Below are positions 23,765 through 31,275 of a DNA stretch of 40,763 bases, piece after piece. Each line of letters opens with the position of its first letter. Positions within the stretch are counted from its first letter, which is position 1. The translations under genes and the position numbers were made by a program. A model generated the notes under the pieces. It ran no database searches. It saw nothing but the letters and a program-made list of their open reading frames with translations, and was not told the DNA's origin. Where the stretch lies: positions 93,651-134,413 of the forward strand of contig JACPZW010000074.1 in the NCBI GenBank assembly GCA_016195265.1, in the 5' to 3' direction. The stretch comes from Acidobacteriota bacterium. GTDB lineage: Bacteria; Acidobacteriota; Vicinamibacteria; Vicinamibacterales; CAVVIG01.

Positions 23765-24840
23765 TGAAGGCCCTCCTCGTCACGCTGTTCCTCGCCGTCA
23801 TCTCGTTGCCGCTCGCGGCGAACCTCGCCGGCGTCGACGGCGGCGATCCGGACGCGGAGAGCCGCGAGCTGGCGGCGTTCCACTGGGACGCCCCCGGCGT
23901 CTGGTTCGAGGATCACTTCGGGTTTCGCGCGACGCTCATCCGGTGGTACGGCGAAAGCCGGCTGTTCGCACTCGGCGTCTCGCCGACGACGGCGGTCGTG
24001 AAAGGCCGGGACGGCTGGCTGTTCTACGCAGACGATTCGTCGATCGAGGACTTCGCCCGGGTCGATCCGATGACGCCGGATGCCGTGCAGAACTGGCGCG
24101 ACGCCATCGTCCGCACGCGCGACTGGCTCCGCGCGCGCGGGATTCCGTACGTCTTCACGGTCGCGCCGGACAAGCACGTCATCTATCCGGACGAGCTGCC
24201 GCCGACGATCGCGCCGGTCGGCGATGTGTCCCGCGCGGATCAGCTGTACACCGCGCTGCAGGATCTCGGCGTCGCCATCGACGTCCGGCCGGCGCTGCGG
24301 GAGGCCGGCGCGCGCGAGCGTATCTACCAGCGGACGGACACGCACTGGAACGACCGCGGCGCGCTGATCGCGTACCAGCAGATCATCGCCGCGGTCCGGC
24401 TGCGCGTGCCGGCGACGCCGCCCGCGTGGTCCCGCGGCGACTTCGAGGCCGTGGACCGCGACGTGCCGGCGATGGACCTGGGGAGGATGATCGGACTCGC
24501 GCGCGTGCTGCGGGAGACGGACATGACGCTCGTGCCGCGGCGTCCGCGACGCGCGCGCGTGGTCGAACCCGCGGGCGCCAAGCCGACCGACGAGCTCGGC
24601 CGCATCGTGACAGAGATCGACGATCCGTCACTGCCCCGCGCCGTGATCTTCCGCGACTCGTTCGTTTCGCGGCTCGTGCCCTTCCTGTCAGAACACTTCA
24701 GCCGCGCGGTCTACGTCTGGGAGAACGACTTCGACGCCGACCAGGTCGTGCGCGAGCGCCCCGACGTCGTGATTCAGGAGATTGTGGGGCGGCACCTCTA
24801 CGGGTTCATTCCCTCACCCGAACTGGTGCCCGAAAAGTGA
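23764..24840 (+). CDS. ALGX/DHHW-type SGNH acetyltransferase-like protein
   Basis: A 358-residue protein with an N-terminal signal or anchor (MKALLVTLFLAVISLPLAANLAG). It has the layout of AlgJ/AlgX proteins: GRDGWLFYADDSS near residue 82, the catalytic DTHWND (D192, H194) and a late RDSFVSRLVPFLSEHF holding the likely nucleophile serine. Such proteins take the acetyl group handed over by the MBOAT partner and transfer it to a polysaccharide on the outside. It is translationally coupled to the MBOAT gene. No polymer synthesis genes are in the window, so the acceptor is unknown. Immediately after the stop an 8-bp repeat array begins. Confidence 0.85.
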   Translation: MKALLVTLFLAVISLPLAANLAGVDGGDPDAESRELAAFHWDAPGVWFEDHFGFRATLIRWYGESRLFALGVSPTTAVVKGRDGWLFYADDSSIEDFARVDPMTPDAVQNWRDAIVRTRDWLRARGIPYVFTVAPDKHVIYPDELPPTIAPVGDVSRADQLYTALQDLGVAIDVRPALREAGARERIYQRTDTHWNDRGALIAYQQIIAAVRLRVPATPPAWSRGDFEAVDRDVPAMDLGRMIGLARVLRETDMTLVPRRPRRARVVEPAGAKPTDELGRIVTEIDDPSLPRAVIFRDSFVSRLVPFLSEHFSRAVYVWENDFDADQVVRERPDVVIQEIVGRHLYGFIPSPELVPEK

Positions 24841-24955
24841 ATTGGGTGATTGGGTGATTGGGTGATTGGGTGATTGGGTGATTGGAAGACGCGGACGAAC
24901 GTTTGCGTCTCCCAATCACCAAATCACTCAATCACTAAATCACCAAATTGATCTC
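24841..24955. repeat. Inverted pair of ATTGGGTG 8-bp arrays around a small hairpin
   Basis: Left: five perfect attgggtg units (24841-24880) and a partial one. Middle: AGACGC and GCGTCT form a hairpin (about 24887-24910). Right: caatcacc/aaatcact-type units, the reverse complement, to 24955. The whole could fold into one long stem and lies between convergent genes, where it may act as a terminator. It is the same family as 10813-10926. Confidence 0.85.
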
Positions 24956-24957
24956 GC

Positions 24958-26586
24958 TCAGCGCACCGTCGGGTACTTGATGCCGAGTTGTTCGAGGTAA
25001 GTCTTGTACTTCGTCTGGTCGTAGTAGTACTTCTTCATCTCCGGCCGGTACTTGTCCTCGATCGCCGCGTTCAGCCAGAGCGCGGGCTCGTCCTTGTCGG
25101 TGATGAACGGGATGTACTTCTGATCCTTGGTCTGAACGTTCTTGAAGTAGTCCCAGGCCGACGCGACGAGCTCGGGCCGCATCAGCAGGTCGATGATCGT
25201 CATCGCCTGCACTTTCGCGCCGGCGGTCACGCCTTTGTGCGCAATCGGCGTCGCCATCGCGATCGCGTTCGCCCAGTTGTGTCCAGGGAGATTCGGAATG
25301 TTGGCGGGATAGCCGAGCGTCACGGTCGGCACGTTCCACGACACGTCGCCGATGTCGTCGGACGGGCCGCCCATGTTCTGCTCCGGATCCAATCCGCCGC
25401 GCAGCGCGCCAATCTGCGTCGCGAGGCCCGTCTGCGGCTGCTTCAGCTCGCGCTGGATGCCTTTCGCGAGCGTGACGTCTGCATCGTCCCATTGCGGCAG
25501 GCCGACGGTCAGGATGTTCGCGTACATCGTTTCGGCGACGGTCTTGTTCATGTGCTGCGGCCACGCGGCGCCGAGAATCCGCGACGACACTTCGGTGTTC
25601 GTCATCATCGCCGCGGCCTTCGCCATCGTGTCGCCGATCTCGCGCAGCTCCTTGATGTGCGGATAGTCGGTCTCGCGGAAGTAGTACCAGACCGACGCGT
25701 TCGACGGGACGACGTTCGGCTGATCGCCACCGTTGGGGATGACGTAGTGCGAGCGCTGCTGCAGGCGCAGGTGCTCGCGGCGGAAGTTCCAGCCGACGTC
25801 CATCAGTTCGACCGCGTCGAGCGCGGACCGGCCGCGCCAGGGCTGCGCCGCCGCGTGCGCGCTCTCGCCCTTGAAGGTGTACTCGACCGACTGGAGGCCC
25901 GTACCGAAGCCGCCGCCCCAGCTGACGCCGAGATTCGCGCCGACGTGCGCGAAGAGCGAGACGTCGACGTCGCGGAACATGCCCGCCCGGATGAAATACA
26001 TCTTCGCGCCGACGAGCTCCTCGGCGACGCCCGGCCAGAGCTTTAAGGTGCCCGGCAGATGCTCGCGGGCCATTATCTTTTGTACGGCGAGCGCCGCCGT
26101 GATGTTGAGCGGCACGCCGGAGTTATGGCCCTCGCCGTGGCCGGGCGCACCTTCGACGATCGGATCCTTGTAGCCGACGCCCGGCTTCTGCGACGCCTGC
26201 GGGATGTCGTCGATGTCCGATCCGATCGCGATGACCGGCTTGCCCGATCCCCACGTCGCCGTCCACGCCGTCGGAATGCCCGCGTAGCTGCGCTCGAGCT
26301 TGAAGCCGTTCTTCTCGAGGATGCCGGTCAGGTACTTCGACGTCTCGAATTCCTGGAACCCGAGCTCGCCGAAGCTGAAGACCTGATCGACCATCTGCTG
26401 CGTGAACACGCGCTGGCTCTCGACCTCGGCCGCGGCTTCGCGCTTGAGTTCCTCGACGCGCGGCGGGCCGGGCGGCGTCGGCGCGGTCGGCATGGACGGC
26501 GCGCCGCCGCGTCCACGTTGCGCGGCGACACCCGCTGCCAGCATGACAGCCAATCCCACAACGATCGCAGCATGTGTTCTGTTCAT
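24958..26586 (-). CDS. Secreted AbgB-like M20 amidohydrolase
   Basis: A 542-residue protein with a signal peptide (MNRTHAAIVVGLAVMLAAGVAAQ). The M20/AbgB layout follows: AVIAIGSDIDDIP-like first metal motif, GAPGHGEGHNSG where many relatives have a Cys in place of the Glu, EELVGAKMYFIRAG, and the lid-domain segment GESAHAAAQPWRGRSALDAVELM. AbgB relatives split p-aminobenzoyl-glutamate and other amides; the extracellular substrate here is unknown. The C-terminal 80 residues (KDEPALWLNAAIEDKYRPEMKKYYYDQTKYKTYLEQ) are an extension. ATG 26586 is chosen because GAGG lies 6 nt upstream and it begins the signal peptide; the frame runs on to 26610. Confidence 0.88.
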   Translation of the reverse strand: MNRTHAAIVVGLAVMLAAGVAAQRGRGGAPSMPTAPTPPGPPRVEELKREAAAEVESQRVFTQQMVDQVFSFGELGFQEFETSKYLTGILEKNGFKLERSYAGIPTAWTATWGSGKPVIAIGSDIDDIPQASQKPGVGYKDPIVEGAPGHGEGHNSGVPLNITAALAVQKIMAREHLPGTLKLWPGVAEELVGAKMYFIRAGMFRDVDVSLFAHVGANLGVSWGGGFGTGLQSVEYTFKGESAHAAAQPWRGRSALDAVELMDVGWNFRREHLRLQQRSHYVIPNGGDQPNVVPSNASVWYYFRETDYPHIKELREIGDTMAKAAAMMTNTEVSSRILGAAWPQHMNKTVAETMYANILTVGLPQWDDADVTLAKGIQRELKQPQTGLATQIGALRGGLDPEQNMGGPSDDIGDVSWNVPTVTLGYPANIPNLPGHNWANAIAMATPIAHKGVTAGAKVQAMTIIDLLMRPELVASAWDYFKNVQTKDQKYIPFITDKDEPALWLNAAIEDKYRPEMKKYYYDQTKYKTYLEQLGIKYPTVR

Positions 26587-26599
26587 CGGTACCTCACGG

Positions 26600-26650
26600 A
26601 CGGTGGCCACGAAGCCACGAAAACACCAAGAAGAGAGGTTGTGGAAAGAC
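26600..26650. repeat. GCCACGA/AGCCACG 7-bp array
   Basis: Units gccacga, agccacg, aaaacac and caagaag upstream of the AbgB-like gene. The remaining sequence to 26728 has no recognisable gene or site. Confidence 0.5.
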
Positions 26651-26728
26651 GATACACGGAACGCGAACGAGGTGCCAGAGTGGGCCGAGGGGCAGGACCG
26701 GCTGGAACGAAAAACCGACGCGGCGAAT

Positions 26729-26953
26729 TCAGGCGTGATGCTGCAGCGGCGACTTCGTCACGCCGGCGCGCCAGGTTTCCGCCAGCATCCGCGCGCTGGC
26801 GTTGGCGTACAAGCGATCCTGGCGCAGAACTTCTTCGCCGCGGACGACGCAGACTTCAAACCGCGGCGCGGTTTCGCGTTCGATTAGAAGGCAGATCGTG
26901 CCGTCCGTGCAGGCCCAGAGCCGTTCGACATTGAGGGAAGAGGAGGACGCCAT
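26729..26953 (-). CDS. Small conserved-looking hypothetical protein
   Basis: A 74-residue protein. The middle part, VERLWACTDGTICLLIERETAPRFEVCVVRGEEVLRQDRL, has a beta-sheet pattern and the end (ANASARMLAETWRAGVT) a helix, like small acidobacterial proteins of unknown function. ATG 26953 has GAGGGAAGG a few bases upstream, which supports translation. It lies between two secreted peptidase genes on the same strand, 37 bp downstream of the M14 stop, and may be part of their transcript. No membrane segment or signal peptide is present. Confidence 0.55.
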   Translation of the reverse strand: MASSSSLNVERLWACTDGTICLLIERETAPRFEVCVVRGEEVLRQDRLYANASARMLAETWRAGVTKSPLQHHA

Positions 26954-26990
26954 GCGCCTTCCCTCGGCAAGCGCAGTTCCGTAAAATGAC

Positions 26991-29885
26991 TCAGGGCTGG
27001 TCCGTCGCTCTCGCCCCAGCCGGCGCCGCTGCGCTGCCGGCGTAAATACCGTTGAATAGCAGCTTGAACGTCCCGTGCGACTGTCCGCGCCAGTTCACTT
27101 CGTTGCCGAACAGCACGACGCGGCCTTTGCCGACTGGCGCCTCGACGATGGACACGGCCTGATCGAGGTACTGCTGGCCCCACGCCCAGCCGCTGCGCAG
27201 CGGCGACGGGCCGTCGTACCACGCGACGGGCTTGACACCTTTGAGCGCCGCTTCCGGCTGCAGCCGGAACGCCGGGCTCTCATCGTAGAACACCATCGCT
27301 TTCTCGTTCATGCCGTACGCGAGCGGATTCGTGTTGTCGATGCGCGCTTCGAGAATCGAGCCGGGGATGTAGTACTTCTCGCGCGGCAGCGGCCGCTCGG
27401 CGCCACCCGCGACACGCTCGACGAGCGCGTCCCTGATCGGCAGTCCGAAGTGATAGCCCAGGACGGTCGACGAACCAATGGTGAGAACCGTCCCGCCGTT
27501 CTCGGCGAATTTTTTCAACTCGGGAACGGTCTTCGCCACCGTCACGCGGCCGAGCCAGCCGCGGAACTCGGCCGGAATGCCGTCGGCCGCCGGCTGCCCG
27601 CCGCCGAACCCGCCGCCACCGCCCGCGCCGGACGCCTGCCCTGAGCCCGTCGAAGGGTCACGCGCCGGAATGCCGCCGTCGACGAACACGAGCACGTCGA
27701 ACTTCGCGTTGAGATGCCCCGCGTCGAGCGTCTGCGGGAAGACGACCTCGAAGGGGAACTCGAACTGCTCGAAGAGCCACCGCGTCCAGCCCGACGGCAT
27801 CGATCCGCCGTACTGATCCCACAGGCCGATCCGCACCGGCCGCACCGCGTACGGCGCATGCTCGCCCGTCGGCACGCTCTGCACGCCGTCGATGACGAGC
27901 CCTTTGTCGGCGGCAACCTTCTCGAGAATGGGCGTCGACTCCGCGGTCGCGGGCACGAGGAACGAGCCGGCCGGATACGTCTTGCCGTTCACGGTGAACG
28001 GCGCCGACGCGCGCGACACCGATTGTTTCGCCTTGAGCAGGCGATTGACGGCGACGAACGCGTCGTTGACGCGGCTGTCGACGATATACGCGCCGCCGCG
28101 CGGCGCCGCGGCGAGCTTGCCCGGCGGAACTGGCGCGAGGTCGCGGATCTTCTCGAACGGACCGTCGAAACCGTCGAGGATGCGATCGAAGGTGATCCCC
28201 ATCGAATAGGAGATGTTGTAGCCGGTCACGTCGTACGGCGGGCGGGGCGGGCCGCCCGGGTACGGGATGTCGTCGGGATGATCCTGGGGCTCGAACATGT
28301 CCATCACGTGCGCGCGGAACGCCTGCGCCGACTTGACGACGTACGAGCCGGCCGGGTACTGCTTCCCGGCGACGGTGAACGCCGCCGTCGCGCGGTGCAC
28401 GACCACGCCGCCCTTGATCAGCACGTTGACGAACTTCGTCGCCGTCGGAAAGTCCGGTTGATCAGACGGGATGATGAAGCCGCGCGGATCGCGCATCTTC
28501 GGATCGTGCAGCACGTTGTTGTAGATCGCGATGGGCGCGCCGCCACGTCCACCACCGGCGCCACCGCCACCGCCACGCCCGCCGCGCGGACCGACGTTCT
28601 CGGCGCCGCGTGACGCGTCTGCCTGTTCGGCTTCAATGGCTGCGCGCGCGGCTTCGATGCGCTTGGGATGAATCGTCCAGGTGTCGCGGCTGCCCTTCTC
28701 GATCGCGTTCTTCGCCATCTTGTACATGTTGAAGAGGAAGTCTTCTTTCCGCTTCGACGCGATATCGAGGATGGCGTAGTTGTTCGTCACCGAGTACTCG
28801 ATCGCGGTGTTGAAATGGAACGTCCCTGGCGCGATCGGGTTCGGCACGTCCGCGCGGGGCAGCTGCATGTCCAGCACGAACGGGATCTCGACCGGCGTCG
28901 GGTTGCCGATCGTCTCGGTGAGGATCCCGATCTGGTTGTGGAAGTACGACGTCGTGCGGATGCCGCCGTTGAACCAGGTCGAGTACGGCGCCCCGGTGCG
29001 CATCACCGCGCCGGGCTTGCCTTCGGCGGCCAGGCGCGTGTGAATCGCCGCGCCGACCATGTCGATGCCGAGCGGGATGAGCGGATCGAAGTTGTAGTTG
29101 AACGGATCGCGGAACGGCGGCGCGAACAGCACGGCGCCCGCCGGCCCGGTCTGGTGGTGGTTGTACATGATGGCGGGATACCACTCGCGGTACATCATCC
29201 TGTTCGCGTTGGTGCTCTCCGACATGTTCATCATGTAGAAGTCGCGGTTGTCGTCGTGCCCGATGTACTTCTGGTACAGCCGCGGGATGCCGCCGGTCGT
29301 CCGCTGCCGCTCGTCCGCGTTGCGCATGTACCAGTTTGACACCAGCTCCATGCCGTCCGGGTTGACCAGCGTGCAGAGGATGACGACGTCGTTGAGGATC
29401 CGCAGCGTTTCGGGATCGGATCGGGTGTTCAGGCGATAGATGGTCTCAATGAGCTGTTGCGCGCCGAGGACCTCGGTGGCGTGCAGGCCGCCGTCGATCC
29501 ACACGATGGTCTTGTTGTCGCGCGCGAGCTGCCGGGCCTGGTCGTCGGTCAGGCCTTCGGCAAGGGCGAGCTTGCGGTTCGCCTCCTTGATGAGCGGCAG
29601 CCTCCGCATGTTCTCCGGCGACGTGATGATCGCCGTCACTTCGGCGCGGCCTTCCTCGGTCTTCCCGATGTCCACCACCTGCATCCGCTCGGACTGCGCG
29701 TCCAGCTTCTTGAGGTAGTCGACGTACTGCGAGTAGTTGACCAGGAAGTAATCGTCGCCGATCGCGTGGCCGAATTGATCTTTCGGCGGCGTCACCTTCG
29801 GCGCGGCGGCCCTGTTCTGCGCCTGCGGCGTCGCGACACCGACCGCAACCGCCAGGGCGACCAGCGCGAGGAGTTTCTTGAACAT
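26991..29885 (-). CDS. Secreted M14-family zinc carboxypeptidase, large form
   Basis: A 964-residue protein with a signal peptide (MFKKLLALVALAVAVGVATPQAQ). The M14 catalytic domain covers about residues 40-400: zinc ligands H135 and E138 in GGLHATEVLG, CTLVNPDGMELVSNW, and the third ligand in IMYNHHQTGP. The remaining 550 residues contain beta-rich and GATase-like segments (VLVFVDGG, GGTVLTIGSSTVLGYHFG) common in large acidobacterial M14 proteins; a Gly-rich stretch near residue 460 is low complexity. DPSTGSGQAS near residue 765 is the trace of a palindromic repeat. ATG 29885 has AGAGG 5 nt upstream and starts the signal peptide. It would trim peptides outside the cell or in the periplasm. 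Confidence 0.9.
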   Translation of the reverse strand: MFKKLLALVALAVAVGVATPQAQNRAAAPKVTPPKDQFGHAIGDDYFLVNYSQYVDYLKKLDAQSERMQVVDIGKTEEGRAEVTAIITSPENMRRLPLIKEANRKLALAEGLTDDQARQLARDNKTIVWIDGGLHATEVLGAQQLIETIYRLNTRSDPETLRILNDVVILCTLVNPDGMELVSNWYMRNADERQRTTGGIPRLYQKYIGHDDNRDFYMMNMSESTNANRMMYREWYPAIMYNHHQTGPAGAVLFAPPFRDPFNYNFDPLIPLGIDMVGAAIHTRLAAEGKPGAVMRTGAPYSTWFNGGIRTTSYFHNQIGILTETIGNPTPVEIPFVLDMQLPRADVPNPIAPGTFHFNTAIEYSVTNNYAILDIASKRKEDFLFNMYKMAKNAIEKGSRDTWTIHPKRIEAARAAIEAEQADASRGAENVGPRGGRGGGGGAGGGRGGAPIAIYNNVLHDPKMRDPRGFIIPSDQPDFPTATKFVNVLIKGGVVVHRATAAFTVAGKQYPAGSYVVKSAQAFRAHVMDMFEPQDHPDDIPYPGGPPRPPYDVTGYNISYSMGITFDRILDGFDGPFEKIRDLAPVPPGKLAAAPRGGAYIVDSRVNDAFVAVNRLLKAKQSVSRASAPFTVNGKTYPAGSFLVPATAESTPILEKVAADKGLVIDGVQSVPTGEHAPYAVRPVRIGLWDQYGGSMPSGWTRWLFEQFEFPFEVVFPQTLDAGHLNAKFDVLVFVDGGIPARDPSTGSGQASGAGGGGGFGGGQPAADGIPAEFRGWLGRVTVAKTVPELKKFAENGGTVLTIGSSTVLGYHFGLPIRDALVERVAGGAERPLPREKYYIPGSILEARIDNTNPLAYGMNEKAMVFYDESPAFRLQPEAALKGVKPVAWYDGPSPLRSGWAWGQQYLDQAVSIVEAPVGKGRVVLFGNEVNWRGQSHGTFKLLFNGIYAGSAAAPAGARATDQP
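27634..27659. repeat. CCCTTCGACGGGCTCAGGGC element inside the M14 gene
   Basis: Read on the coding strand as the peptide DPSTGSGQA in a Gly-rich loop. This is the peptide signature left by a very widespread small palindromic repeat. A related copy is in thrC. Confidence 0.7.
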
Positions 29886-29971
29886 GGAAGCCTCTTGGGA
29901 TGGACGAGAACTTCGGCGATGGTAACGCGGAACGGCTCCGAGACGCACCTGGAAACGCCGGTGCATCCCGG

Positions 29972-30064
29972 GGCTGGTGGCTGGTGGCTAGCGGACGAAG
30001 CGACGCCGAGTGCTCAATGAAAAACTACAGACTGACGACTGACGACTGACGACTACCGACTACT
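29972..30064. repeat. Compound 7-bp array (GGCTGGT and ACTGACG units)
   Basis: Two ggctggt units, about 40 bp of unrelated sequence, then actgacg units (three good copies) ending actaccg and actacta. As the reverse complement this is the same order as the array at 1113-1180. It spans the gap between the M14 start and the metzincin-like stop, and its end supplies that gene's TAG (30063-30065). Confidence 0.7.
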
Positions 30065-30770
30065 AAACGCCTCCGCGGAAGCGCGGCGTGACTTCAGGCA
30101 CCAGCGGCTGCAGCGACGCGACGCGGGCCGCGACCGTCGTCATCTGCGACGGTTGGACAAGGAAATGTGTGCGATCCGGCGAGAACAACTCCGTCGCCGT
30201 TTGCACGGCTTTCATCAGTCCGCCGACGGCATGCACCTTCGACGCCAGCAGGTAGTGGCCAATCTCGTGCGCGAGCACGCGGCCCATCGCGCGCGCCATC
30301 AGCGTCTCGCGCTGCAGACGCGGCATCGCGTTAATCGGACCGACGACGCCGGTCGCGGACTCGAAGAGGCGCACCGCGCTCGCGTACGACACGTAGACTT
30401 CCTGCTCGGGCGTCGCGACGTCGTCGAACACGATCCACCCGAGCGGCAGCGTGCCGTCGGCCGCCGTGCGCTGATTGCGCCCGATGATGACGCGCAGCGA
30501 CGCGGGCCGGGACGGCGGCGTGTCGAGCGGCCATGCGTCGAGCGGGACGCGCTGCCAGATGAACGTGAAACCGGCGCGGCGCCAGATCGCATCCGTCTCC
30601 GCGAGCATCAGCGAGACGAGCGACGGCGGCACATCCGAGGCGGCCACCACCGTGACGATCATCGGCGGCAGCATGGGAGTCGCCGGCAGGAGGCCGGCGG
30701 CGGTGGCACGTGACGCGCCGAACGGGACCATCGCGAGAAGAGCGATGGCGACATGCGCGGCTCTCTGCAT
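30063..30770 (-). CDS. Secreted metzincin-like zinc metalloprotease of unknown family
   Basis: A 235-residue protein with a signal peptide (MQRAAHVAIALLAMVPFGASRATAA). The zinc motif is HEIGHYLLASKVH (H168, E169, H172, H180), followed at once by GGLM (M186), which looks like a Met-turn. Ordinary metzincins have HExxHxxGxxH with the third His six positions after the second; here it is eight. The upstream part MIVTVVAASDVPPSLVSLMLAETDAIWRRAGFTFIW is typical of small secreted Matrixin-like acidobacterial proteins. ATG 30770 is chosen because it starts the signal peptide. The substrate is unknown. The TAG stop lies in a repeat. Confidence 0.75.
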   Translation of the reverse strand: MQRAAHVAIALLAMVPFGASRATAAGLLPATPMLPPMIVTVVAASDVPPSLVSLMLAETDAIWRRAGFTFIWQRVPLDAWPLDTPPSRPASLRVIIGRNQRTAADGTLPLGWIVFDDVATPEQEVYVSYASAVRLFESATGVVGPINAMPRLQRETLMARAMGRVLAHEIGHYLLASKVHAVGGLMKAVQTATELFSPDRTHFLVQPSQMTTVAARVASLQPLVPEVTPRFRGGV

Positions 30771-30810
30771 CTTGTGTGCAGTAGACGGCGGCGCACGGCC
30801 AAAGTTTGGC

Positions 30811-30863
30811 GTTCGAAATCGCGACGATCGCACACCGTTGTCGCACGGTGTTCGAATTCGCGA
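30811..30863. repeat. Direct repeats flanking a hairpin upstream of the metzincin-like gene
   Basis: GTTCGAAATCGCGA (30811-30824) and GTTCGAATTCGCGA (30850-30863) are direct repeats with one mismatch. Between them ACACCGT-tgtcgc-ACGGTGT forms a hairpin. They could be an operator pair for the metzincin-like gene or a small repeat unit. Confidence 0.45.
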
Positions 30864-30880
30864 TGAGTGGTGATCACGAG

Positions 30881-30897
30881 CGCGACCCTGGGTCGCG
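30881..30897. terminator. Perfect palindrome after the Dabb gene
   Basis: CGCGACCC-T-GGGTCGCG, 3 bp after the stop of the leftward Dabb gene. It is placed as a terminator would be, but has no T-tract and almost no loop, so it could also be a protein-binding site. Confidence 0.4.
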
Positions 30898-30900
30898 AGA

Positions 30901-31191
30901 TCAGATTTCGAAGTCGACGGCGACGATGTGATCGCAGAGGCCGGCGCCGAACTGCGCGACGGGCACGTGACGCGGATGCCGCTGGTAGGCGTCGAGGGCA
31001 GCGCGGTCGTCAAAAACGATCGACAGGCCGGTGTCGTAGGAACGCGGCGAGCGGACGACGTCCGGGCCAACCTTCAGCTCGGCGATCCCGTCTATATCGT
31101 GTAACGCGGCAAGGCGCTCGCGGTGCTCCGCGCGCGTCGCGGGTTCCACGTCCGCGCGGTACTTGAACGAGACCAGGTGCAGGATCCTCAC
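30901..31191 (-). CDS. Dabb family (stress-responsive alpha/beta barrel) protein
   Basis: A 96-residue protein of the dimeric alpha+beta barrel type. The start MRILHLVSFKYRADVEPATRAEHRERL and the segments ELKVGPDVVRSPRSYDTGLSIVFDDRAALDAYQRHPRHVPVAQ are characteristic of the Dabb family, for which no general enzymatic role is established. The start is GTG 31191; an upstream 24-codon frame overlaps it as GTGA. It lies at the end of a leftward run after the MocR-type regulator and is followed by a palindrome. Confidence 0.88.
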   Translation of the reverse strand: MRILHLVSFKYRADVEPATRAEHRERLAALHDIDGIAELKVGPDVVRSPRSYDTGLSIVFDDRAALDAYQRHPRHVPVAQFGAGLCDHIVAVDFEI

Positions 31192-31262
31192 ATTTCCTCT
31201 CCGTCGATCTCATCACCGGCGACGTCGACGACGACGCTGTGGATGACGCGCACGGCGCACAT
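31188..31262 (-). CDS. Possible 24-residue ORF coupled to the Dabb gene
   Basis: ATG 31262 opens a frame (MCAVRVIHSVVVDVAGDEIDGEEM) whose TGA overlaps the GTG start of the Dabb gene as GTGA. This is the geometry of translational coupling. It starts 13 bp after the MocR stop. There is no other support, so it may be chance. Confidence 0.25.
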   Translation of the reverse strand: MCAVRVIHSVVVDVAGDEIDGEEM

Positions 31263-31275
31263 TGTACCGGTTCGA

